Origin: CAZNNH01 sp964574335 | GTDB lineage: Bacteria > Acidobacteriota > Vicinamibacteria > Fen-336 | Length of the DNA: 55,693 nt | NCBI GenBank assembly: GCA_964574335.1 | Contig: CAZNNH010000022.1 | Location: 1-55,693 of the forward strand | Direction: 5' to 3' | Shown here: positions 33,752 to 40,638 of the stretch, one piece after another | Layout: every line of letters starts with the position of its first letter | Position numbering within the stretch: the stretch's first letter is position 1 | Notes under the pieces: generated by a model | Database searches by the model: none | Told to the model about the DNA's origin: nothing | The model's input: only the letters and a program-made list of their open reading frames with translations | Program-made: the position numbers and the translations under genes

Positions 33752-34089
33752 TCGGTGCGCTACGTTCGTTGCTGCAACCGGTAGGACGCCCGCAGAGCGC
33801 TCACCACGAAGCGGGACCGGCCGAGGACGTCGTCCTAGGTGCCCCTTCCGAAGCGGGACCCCGGAAGGATCCTGGCCGAGCCCCAGATCCTTCGGGCGCA
33901 GCCGGACGAGCGCCCTCAGGATGACGTCCTGGCGACGAAGCGCCGCACGACGCGGATGTCCTTCTGAGTGCTTCTTCGAGGTTGAACCCCGGAAGGATCC
34001 ACGAGCGGTCGGCCGGACGAGTCGGTGTCAGCCAGGCGATGACGCTCGGCAAGCGTCGGCAGCACCCCCCAGGCGGCAACGGTCCATCC

Positions 34090-34210
34090 ACGCGCGACCG
34101 TACTCGAGATCGGCCTCGATGCGGCGCGCATCGTTCGCCAACACGTGGACCCGGTCCAGTAGCTCGCCATCGTCGAGGGCCCTGAGAGTGATCGTCGGTG
34201 TGATGCTCAT
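34090..34210 (-). pseudogene. 5' fragment of a DUF222/HNH-endonuclease-type gene
   Basis: From ATG 34210 the frame reads 'LRALDDGELLDRVHVLANDA' and 'RRIEADLE', the opening helix of DUF222-HNH nucleases common as repeated genes in soil bacteria. Similarity ends after about 35 residues and no HNH motif follows. It is embedded in the dispersed repeats, consistent with a piece of a mobile or repeated gene. Confidence 0.45.
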
Positions 34211-34598
34211 ACCTGGAATACACGCACCGCCTCTTCGACCCTCGGAGAGGCCGAACCTCGAGCGCAGCGCGCTCGAGATGCTTCGCGAGACCCCTTTCGT
34301 GATTCGTTGCCCACCGAGATGGAGTCGCCGGAAGTGGGCCCTCCGCGGTGGCCTCGAGGCCCTTGCCGCCACTCACAGGCTCGAGGGTGGGCCCCGGAAG
34401 GATCCCGGTCGAGTCCCAGATCCTTCGGGCGACGCTCGGACGGGCGCCCTCAGGATGACGCCCTGGTCCGACCCAGCGCCGCCAAGGTCGGTTCAGGCTC
34501 TGCGACGGGGAACAAGGACTTCCACGCTGTACCCCCGAAGGATCCCGGACTCGGCTAACATCCCAAGCCGGGCCGCAACCGACCTCACGGGAGCCACC

Positions 34599-35858
34599 AT
34601 GCCGCTCATGAGCCGGCCGCCGTTCCAACTGACCGTCCTCGCCCTGGTGCTGCTGGCAGGCTGTTCGGCACCTGGCGCGCGGGACGAGCCTGTGCCCCAG
34701 GCCGAGCCGCCGTCGCCGCCCAGCGCCGACCTCGAGTCTCGGGCCCAGGAGCTGGCCCATCGCCTTCTGCTCGTCGACACCCACATCGATGCCCCCTACC
34801 GGCTGACGGAGCACCCGGAGGACCTCTCGCAGCGGACCCAATACGGCGACTTCGACTTCGTCCGGGCGCGCGAAGGCGGGCTCGACGCGCCGTTCATGGC
34901 GATCTTCGTCCCGGCCGCGCTTCAGGGGACGGGGCGGGCCAAGCCGAAGGCCGACGATCTCATCGACCTGATCGAGGCGCAGGCTTCCGCCCATCCGGGC
35001 CAGGTGGCGATCGCCCGGTCGGTGGCCGAGGTCCGCGAGAACTTCGCCCGTGGAGTCCTCTCGCTCGCCCTCGGGATGGAGAACGGCGCCCCGCTCGAGG
35101 GCGACCTCGCCAACCTGCGTCACTTCCACGACCGGGGGATCCGCTACATCACGCTGGCCCACGGCAAGGCCAACGACGTCTGCGACTCGTCCTACGACCC
35201 CGAGCGCCGCTGGCACGGTTTGAGCCCGTTCGGGCGGGAGGTGGTCGCCGAGATGAACCGACTCGGCGTGATGGTCGACGTCTCCCACGTCAGCGACGAG
35301 ACCTTCTCCCAGGTGATCGAGCTCTCTCGCGCCCCGGTGATCGCCTCCCACTCCTCCTGCCGGCACTTCACGCCGGGCTGGGAGCGGAACATGTCGGACC
35401 CGATGATCGAGAAGCTGGCCCAGAAAGGCGGCGTGATCCAGATCAACTTCGGCTCCATGTTCCTGGACGGCGACTACCGGCAACGCTGGCAGGAGCGCCA
35501 CGACGCCATCGAGGCGTACGAGAACGAGCACCACCTCGACCCGGACAGCGAGGCCGGCGAGAGCTACGCCAAGGGCTACCGGGAGTCCCACCCGATCGCG
35601 CCGGTCGAGGTCTCCGCGGTGGCCGACCACATCGACCACGTGGCCCACCTGGTCGGCATCGATCACGTCGGCCTGGGCTCGGACTTCGACGGGGTGGGCG
35701 ACTCGCTGCCGCACGGCCTGGAGGAAGTGTCCAACTACCCGAACCTGGTCCTCGAGCTGCTGAAGCGCGGCTACACCGACGAGGCGATCGAGAAGGTCTG
35801 CTCGGGGAACCTGCTGCGGGTCTGGTCCGAGGTGGAGCGGGTGGCCTCGGGGTCGTAG
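34599..35858 (+). CDS. Membrane dipeptidase (peptidase family M19) lipoprotein
   Basis: A 419-residue lipoprotein (lipobox 'LLAGCSA') of the renal dipeptidase family. The binuclear zinc ligands are visible: the H-x-D pair in 'VDTHIDAPYR', Glu in 'LGMENGAP', His in 'MVDVSHVSDE' and in 'VIASHSSCRHF', and the closing Asp in 'HVGLGSDFDGV'. Length is normal for M19. It would hydrolyse dipeptides, including D-amino-acid-containing ones, in the periplasm. The ATG at 34599 follows CGGGAG. It stands alone between the repeat region and the exporter. Confidence 0.92.
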   Translation: MPLMSRPPFQLTVLALVLLAGCSAPGARDEPVPQAEPPSPPSADLESRAQELAHRLLLVDTHIDAPYRLTEHPEDLSQRTQYGDFDFVRAREGGLDAPFMAIFVPAALQGTGRAKPKADDLIDLIEAQASAHPGQVAIARSVAEVRENFARGVLSLALGMENGAPLEGDLANLRHFHDRGIRYITLAHGKANDVCDSSYDPERRWHGLSPFGREVVAEMNRLGVMVDVSHVSDETFSQVIELSRAPVIASHSSCRHFTPGWERNMSDPMIEKLAQKGGVIQINFGSMFLDGDYRQRWQERHDAIEAYENEHHLDPDSEAGESYAKGYRESHPIAPVEVSAVADHIDHVAHLVGIDHVGLGSDFDGVGDSLPHGLEEVSNYPNLVLELLKRGYTDEAIEKVCSGNLLRVWSEVERVASGS

Positions 35859-35989
35859 GGTCGTATGCCTTCTCAGGGAGATGGAGGCTGTCTCGATCAC
35901 GGCGTCGGGCGTGTGTCCGGACGGATGACGCGCCACCAGGTGTTCGCCCCCGCCCACGTGGCGGCGCGAACGGACGAGGGACGGCGACT

Positions 35990-37018
35990 CTAGAGTCCCG
36001 CCGCGAGCATCGCCGCTCCGACCACGAGCCCCACCAGCAAGCAAGTCGCCTTCACGCGCAGGAACTCCCGCCGGGACTGGGCGAGCAGGGGCAGCAGTCC
36101 GTGGCCGTCCTGGACGATCGAGCTGGTGACGAGGACGCTGATAGGGATCCCACCGGTGGCGAAGAGGTTCACGAACAAGAGGTGCGGGCCCGACTCCGGG
36201 ATGAGGCCGATGAGCGCGGCGGCCACCAGCACGCCCCAGAGGTTGTGGCGCACCAGCGTCCCCAGATCGGCGAACCGCTCCAGCAGCCCGATTCCGACCA
36301 GCACTCCTGCGGTCCAGGCGAAGATGCGCGGGACGTGCTGCCTCGCCACGTGACGCCAGAGGTGCTCTTGCAGGAAGTGGTCGGGAACGGTGCTCACCAC
36401 GAAGAGGCCGAAGGCGCCCGTGAGGAGCAGCGTCACCCGGACCCAGTTCCACTCGGGGGGCAGCCCGCCCCCGCCGGCCACGACCCAGACCAGGTAGCCT
36501 GCCAGGGCCAGGCTCAGCAGGATGCGGGAGAGGGTGGGTCGGCGCCACTGGCGGAGGAGCGCCGGGACATCGAAGCATCGGCATTCCTCGGCGTGGATGG
36601 CCATCCGGGCGCAGGACTCGCTGGCGAGCCGCGCCGATCCCGCCAGCCGATCGACCAGCGGGGCGACCAGGAACCCCAGGACGGCAAGGCCGAGGGTGAG
36701 CCAGAGTGCGGTGCGAGGGAACAGGGCCAGCATGACGAAGGCCTCGTCACCGCTGGTGGCGATCATGGACGCCACCACGGCGCCGAGCGTCACCACCCGA
36801 TGCGAGTAGAGGGCCACCACCGTGAAGGCGCCGAGACAGCCGGGGACAGCGCCGAGCAGGGCGGCGGCCAGGTACTGCGTGAGGGGGGAGCCGCTGAGGG
36901 CGTTCTCGAACGCGCCCCGGGTGAGCACGTTGACGTACTCCACGGTGATCATCATCACGGCGACGAAGCCCGCGATCATCGCGGCTTGGGTCAGCGCGTC
37001 TGTCAGGCTCGCCAGCAT
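35990..37018 (-). CDS. ArsP_2/PF11449-type 10-TM putative metal or arsenic exporter
   Basis: A 342-residue integral membrane protein with about ten hydrophobic helices. The conserved pieces are 'LAAALLGAVPGCLGAFTVVA' with 'SGDEAFVMLALFP' in the first half and 'AALIGLIPESGPHLLFVNLF' in the second, a pseudo-repeat typical of this family. A cysteine- and histidine-containing cytoplasmic loop ('CARMAIHAEECRCF') could bind metal. Database names for the family include arsenic efflux protein and putative manganese transporter; the substrate is not established. The small zinc-ribbon gene lies 18 nt upstream on the same strand. Confidence 0.8.
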   Translation of the reverse strand: MLASLTDALTQAAMIAGFVAVMMITVEYVNVLTRGAFENALSGSPLTQYLAAALLGAVPGCLGAFTVVALYSHRVVTLGAVVASMIATSGDEAFVMLALFPRTALWLTLGLAVLGFLVAPLVDRLAGSARLASESCARMAIHAEECRCFDVPALLRQWRRPTLSRILLSLALAGYLVWVVAGGGGLPPEWNWVRVTLLLTGAFGLFVVSTVPDHFLQEHLWRHVARQHVPRIFAWTAGVLVGIGLLERFADLGTLVRHNLWGVLVAAALIGLIPESGPHLLFVNLFATGGIPISVLVTSSIVQDGHGLLPLLAQSRREFLRVKATCLLVGLVVGAAMLAAGL

Positions 37019-37036
37019 TGGAGGTCGACCGGGAGG

Positions 37037-37231
37037 TCAGGACCGGGTGCGACGCTTGCTCTCGACCCAGGCCTGGTGGTGGCGAGATCCCCGACGGAGC
37101 ATGCGGGCGCCGCAGCGCGGACAGCGCTCGTCCTGGCAGCGCGTTCCCGGCCGGTGTGCGACGGTCGTGCCGCATCCCGGACACACGCACTCGCCGTCCG
37201 GGCCCAACTCGTGTAGGCGTTCTCTCGGCAT
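37037..37231 (-). CDS. Small zinc-ribbon protein next to the ArsP_2-type exporter
   Basis: A 64-residue protein: 'CVCPGCGTTVAHRPGTRC' followed by 'CPRCGARMLRRG', with cysteines spaced for one rubredoxin-like zinc site. The start ATG at 37231 lies beside the 100-N gap. The same start sequence recurs after the gap, so the upstream region is intact if the gap is collapsed. A similar small zinc-ribbon gene next to this exporter would suggest a metal sensor or chaperone role (inference). Confidence 0.6.
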   Translation of the reverse strand: MPRERLHELGPDGECVCPGCGTTVAHRPGTRCQDERCPRCGARMLRRGSRHHQAWVESKRRTRS

Positions 37232-37389
37232 CGTNNNNNNNNNNNNNNNNNNNNNNNNNNNNNNNNNNNNNNNNNNNNNNNNNNNNNNNNNNNNNNNNNN
37301 NNNNNNNNNNNNNNNNNNNNNNNNNNNNNNNNNNGACACACGCACTCGCCGTCCGGGCCCAACTCGTGTAGGCGTTCTCTCGGCATCGT
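37180..37389. other. Assembly gap with identical 55-bp flanks (likely false gap)
   Basis: 100 N at 37235-37334. The 55 bases at 37180-37234 are identical to the 55 bases at 37335-37389. This is the pattern left when two contigs that overlap by a k-mer are joined with a default gap instead of being merged. The true sequence is probably 155 bp shorter, with no missing DNA. Confidence 0.85.
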
Positions 37390-37432
37390 CCTCGAATGCG
37401 GTCCGTCCGCCTGTGGTGCGCCAGGACCGTTC

Positions 37433-40063
37433 TCACTTTCTCCCTGAGGCATCCGCAAGACGCCTCGCCACCAGACAGGGGAAGCGGAAGTCGCAGCACA
37501 GGTCGGCGCTGCGACGACAGTGCTGGCGCGCGGTGCGGCTGCGTCCGTCCATCTGCGCCCGGACGCCCGCCCAGTAGTAGGCGTCGTCCAGGTCGAGGTA
37601 TCCGCTCCGTCGCGCCGCCTCGATCACCTGTGAGGCTGGGGCAGCACCTCGCAGCACCGCCGCCCCCGAGCGAAGGAAGACGACGCGTGGCTCCGCCGGT
37701 GCTTCTGCGAGGCCGGCCTCGACCTCGTGCAGGCGCTCCTCCGCCCGCTCCTTCTCGCCGGCCAGCAACAGCTCCGCCGCCGCGTGAAGCTGCAGGTCGG
37801 CGGGGATCTCCAACCGAGCCCGGGCGAAGCCGGCATCGAGGGCCGCCACCGCCTCCTTGTGCTGCCCCTGCTCGGCCAACCTGTGGAATCGGACCTCCGC
37901 GGCGTCCGGGCCCGCCCCGGGGGCCTGAGGTGCGGCCGCTCCCTGCTGCAGCGCCGCGGCGGTGCCCTTGCGTCTCATCGACTCCGCTTCGTCCTCGGTG
38001 AGGTTGGCGAGCTGGGTGTCCAGTCGGGCCGCCTCCGGCCAGTCCTGCCGCGCCACCGCCAGCAGCCAACGCGCCTCGAGGAGAGAGGCGTCATGAAGGG
38101 TGTCGCGGCTCGTCTCGTCGAGCTTGGCCTGCGCCTGCTCCTGTCGTCCCGAGGCGATCGCGGCATGGGCGAAGGGCAGCAGGACGATGCTCTCGTGGGG
38201 CAGATCGAGCGCCGTCGATAGCGCATCGAAGGCCTCGGCAGGACGTTCCAGGGCCAAGAGGTCGTAGGCCATGGCCACGTGGGCCCACCCCAGCTCGGGA
38301 TCGAGACGGACGGCCTGGCGCTGGTGCTCCAGCCCGGCGCGAGGGTCGTCGATCAATCGCCCGAGCAGATAGTGGGCGGCGGCGTCTCCGGGGGCGTGGG
38401 CGAGGCGCGCTTCGTACTCGCGGCGGAGCTGCTCCTCCCGCCCCGTGGCCCGCATCGTGTCCTGGTAGGTCCGCTCGGGCTCGATGCCGGCCTGGGGGCA
38501 CTCGTCGCGCCAGCGATCGATCTCGGACAGGGCGGTGTCGGGCAAATCGCCCGCGAGCAGCACCAGGACCAGGGTCCGCCGTGCCCGCAGCCCGCAGCCC
38601 TCGACCTCCACCGCCTTCCGAGCGGCCCGCGCCGCCTCGCCGGGCTGGCCTTCATCCATCCGGATCGCTGCCAGAGTCGCGAAGTCGAGCCCGCGGGCGA
38701 CGTCGAACGCGGTCCGTATCGTGACGCTGGCGCTGGAGCTGGTGCTGATCGACTGCGGAGGGGTCACGAAGGCGTAGTTGACGCCTTCCACGAGGAAGAA
38801 CCGCTGGAGGGCGATCAACTGCGAGCTCGGGGTGCCGCCCGACGACGGCGTCGAGCTGCTGGAGTAGACGACGCTCCAGCGCTGGTAGATGTGGCGCTCG
38901 GCGACGTTGTAGACGTAGAACCGGGAGCTGAACAGGGCGTCCCACAGGCCCAGGCGGGTCGGCTGGATCGGGGCTCGCTCGACGGGGGCCTGCGGGCCGG
39001 TGACCACGACCTCGTGGGTCCCCGGAGCCAGCGAGCGCTTGTCGAGCTGCTGGGGTGTGAGCGAGAAGGTCTGCGACCCGATGGCGACCTTGACGGGCGT
39101 GTCGAGGCCGTTGTCGAAGTAGACGGTCACGTGTCGCTGACGCCAGACGGCAACGCCCAGCGCAACCAGGGCGGCGGCGCCCAGCACCGGCAGGACCACC
39201 CAGGCCGGGGTGGCGGCGGCGGGCTTGGTGGGGGTGCGCGCGCGCCGCCGGCCGAACGGCCACCACCAGCGGCGCTTCGAGACCTTCTCCTCCCGGGGTG
39301 AGAGGGGATAGTGGAGGGCCCGCTTGCAGCGCGCGATATCCGCCAGCAGCTCCTCGTCGCTGGCCAAGTCGGGGCGGAGCGACAGCACCCGCTCCAGCGC
39401 CGGCAGCGCCTCGGACCAACGCTCGGCCCGCAACAGCGCCTGCCCCAACCAGTAAGACGCCTGCCAGTGGGAGCTGTCGCTCGCCTGGGCCCGCGCCAGC
39501 TCCCGAATCGCGTCCTCGGTCTGGCCGAGATCCAGCAGGTGGTGTCCGAGCCGGGTCCTCTGGGCTGCGGAGTCGGGGGCGAGGTCCGCCGCCTTTCGGA
39601 GGTAGGGCGTGGCGCCGGCGGCATCGCCCCGATAGGCCGCGATCTCGCCCGCCAGCCGGTTGAGCTCGGGGTCCTCGGGGAGCGTGGCGACGCCGTCGCG
39701 CGCCTCCCGGTCGGCGTCGGTCCACATGTGCAAGTCCATGAGCGCGGCCACCAGGCCGCGGCGAGCCTCCGCATCGCGTGGCTTGGCGGCCACCTGCTCC
39801 CGCAACGGCACCACCCGCTCGTCGAACATGCTGCGGAACTCGGCCAGCTTGACCCGGTTGTGGCGGCGACACGAGGCGCAGTCGCTGAGGATCCGATAGC
39901 GACCGATGGGAAAGATGGGGACGAAGACGAGACAGAAGCACTCCCAGGTGTCGTAGGAAGTCAGCCGTGCCGTGCGGCCGCAGAACTCGCAGCGTCCGGT
40001 CACCTCGGAACGGTTGCCGCGTCCATAGTAGTGGGTGCCGATTCCGTTGATCGTGGAGGGCAT
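37433..40063 (-). CDS. Large TPR-repeat membrane protein with an N-terminal zinc-binding motif
   Basis: An 876-residue protein. The N-terminus has 'GRCEFCGRTARLTSYDTWEC' and 'DCASCRRHNRVKLAEF', cysteine pairs suited to a zinc site. Helical TPR-like repeats follow ('DPELNRLAGEIAAYRGDAAG', 'ASYWLGQALLRAERWSEALP'), then a single membrane segment near residue 280 ('WVVLPVLGAAALVALGVAVW'), a beta-rich part, and further TPRs. Such proteins usually scaffold complexes; no enzyme motif was seen. An AAGGAG site lies before ATG 40063. The LytTR regulator gene ends 4 nt upstream, so the two form an operon. The last residues are cysteine-rich ('CRRSADLCCDFRFPC'). Confidence 0.7.
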   Translation of the reverse strand: MPSTINGIGTHYYGRGNRSEVTGRCEFCGRTARLTSYDTWECFCLVFVPIFPIGRYRILSDCASCRRHNRVKLAEFRSMFDERVVPLREQVAAKPRDAEARRGLVAALMDLHMWTDADREARDGVATLPEDPELNRLAGEIAAYRGDAAGATPYLRKAADLAPDSAAQRTRLGHHLLDLGQTEDAIRELARAQASDSSHWQASYWLGQALLRAERWSEALPALERVLSLRPDLASDEELLADIARCKRALHYPLSPREEKVSKRRWWWPFGRRRARTPTKPAAATPAWVVLPVLGAAALVALGVAVWRQRHVTVYFDNGLDTPVKVAIGSQTFSLTPQQLDKRSLAPGTHEVVVTGPQAPVERAPIQPTRLGLWDALFSSRFYVYNVAERHIYQRWSVVYSSSSTPSSGGTPSSQLIALQRFFLVEGVNYAFVTPPQSISTSSSASVTIRTAFDVARGLDFATLAAIRMDEGQPGEAARAARKAVEVEGCGLRARRTLVLVLLAGDLPDTALSEIDRWRDECPQAGIEPERTYQDTMRATGREEQLRREYEARLAHAPGDAAAHYLLGRLIDDPRAGLEHQRQAVRLDPELGWAHVAMAYDLLALERPAEAFDALSTALDLPHESIVLLPFAHAAIASGRQEQAQAKLDETSRDTLHDASLLEARWLLAVARQDWPEAARLDTQLANLTEDEAESMRRKGTAAALQQGAAAPQAPGAGPDAAEVRFHRLAEQGQHKEAVAALDAGFARARLEIPADLQLHAAAELLLAGEKERAEERLHEVEAGLAEAPAEPRVVFLRSGAAVLRGAAPASQVIEAARRSGYLDLDDAYYWAGVRAQMDGRSRTARQHCRRSADLCCDFRFPCLVARRLADASGRK

Positions 40064-40067
40064 GGGC

Positions 40068-40427
40068 CTACTCCTTCTCTCCGAAGGCCTTCCACACCGC
40101 GCGCAGCGCGGTGCGGCCGATAGGCAGGACGCGATTGACCGGGGGATCGAGCTTGACCTCCCAGTCGTCACCGCCCGGCCGCCGGCGCACCTCGCGCACG
40201 TGGTCGAGGTTGACGAGAAAGTCCCGGTGGATCCTCAGGAAGCCGAACCGCCGGAAGGCAGGCTCCAGCTCACCCAGGGTCCGCACGTCGACCAGGCGCT
40301 GGGCGCGTCGGGTGCGGATGTGGGTGTCGTCGTCCTTGGCCTCGAGGAAGAAGACGTCGGCCGGGTCGATGGCCTGCCTCAGGCCGGGGCCGAGATGGAG
40401 CAGGAGGCGTGCGGTGGCGCTGGACAT
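40068..40427 (-). CDS. LytTR-domain DNA-binding regulator
   Basis: A 119-residue protein consisting of a LytTR domain alone: 'IDPADVFFLEAKDDDTHIRT', 'LGELEPAFRRFGFLRIHRDF' and 'LVNLDHVREVRRR', the typical signature. No receiver domain is present, so it would be controlled by other means. The reading frame stays open far upstream (to 40964) but the homologous part starts at ATG 40427. The TPR gene follows 4 nt after the stop. Upstream, between this gene and the divergent GH2 gene, lie 21-bp repeats, the spacing at which LytTR proteins normally bind. Confidence 0.82.
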   Translation of the reverse strand: MSSATARLLLHLGPGLRQAIDPADVFFLEAKDDDTHIRTRRAQRLVDVRTLGELEPAFRRFGFLRIHRDFLVNLDHVREVRRRPGGDDWEVKLDPPVNRVLPIGRTALRAVWKAFGEKE

Positions 40428-40463
40428 GCCGAATTCTGGACCCGCGAGACCGGCATTGCCAGC

Positions 40464-40562
40464 CAGCCGCCGGGTCTCGATGCCGAGCTGCGGCTTCAGT
40501 GGGCTGAGCTGCGGGTTCTGGGGGCTGAACCGCGGGTTCTGGATGCCGAACCGCGGCAGTGG
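40464..40562. promoter_or_regulatory. Array of 21-bp direct repeats, candidate LytTR binding sites
   Basis: Five units with 21-bp period: 40464-40484, 40485-40505, 40506-40526, 40527-40547 and a partial 40548-40562. The core on the plus strand is GAxCxGCGGGTTCTGG. The array lies 37 nt upstream of the LytTR ATG and 76 nt upstream of the divergent GH2 ATG. LytTR regulators bind direct repeats about 21 bp apart, so this is a candidate operator (inference). In the LytTR frame the units would also encode seven-residue repeats. Confidence 0.6.
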
Positions 40563-40638
40563 CTTGACGGCCGCGGCCGCGTGCCGGTAGCGTCGCACCC
40601 GAACGCAGCCATGACGCGGCTGCTCCCGGGGTCTTGCC

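Larger units (their letters stand above)
33107..34598. repeat. Gene-poor region with dispersed palindromic repeats
   Basis: The core motif CCCCGGAAGGATCC, or a close variant, occurs at 33201-33214, 33859-33872, 33987-34000, 34392-34405 and 34532-34545. In three units it is followed by the opposing arm AGATCCTTCGGG or AGATCTTTCG (33257, 33885, 34418) and then CCTCAGGATGACG or a variant (33292, 33913, 34447), making nested inverted repeats. A longer stretch, including GGGAACAAGGACTTCCACG, recurs at about 33377-33417 and 34490-34529. Apart from a weak small ORF and a nuclease remnant I see no gene. Confidence 0.75.

Noticed and set aside
33107..34598. CRISPR array in the repeat cluster
   Set aside because: The repeats are unevenly spaced, palindromic and variable, with no regular spacers and no cas genes.
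33801..36584. 927-codon minus-strand frame
   Set aside because: It is antisense to the dipeptidase gene and runs through the repeat cluster; valine/histidine-rich shadow translation.
40464..40562. Tandem repeat as a CRISPR or coding repeat
   Set aside because: No spacers between units; although the period is divisible by three, the homologous LytTR domain starts downstream.
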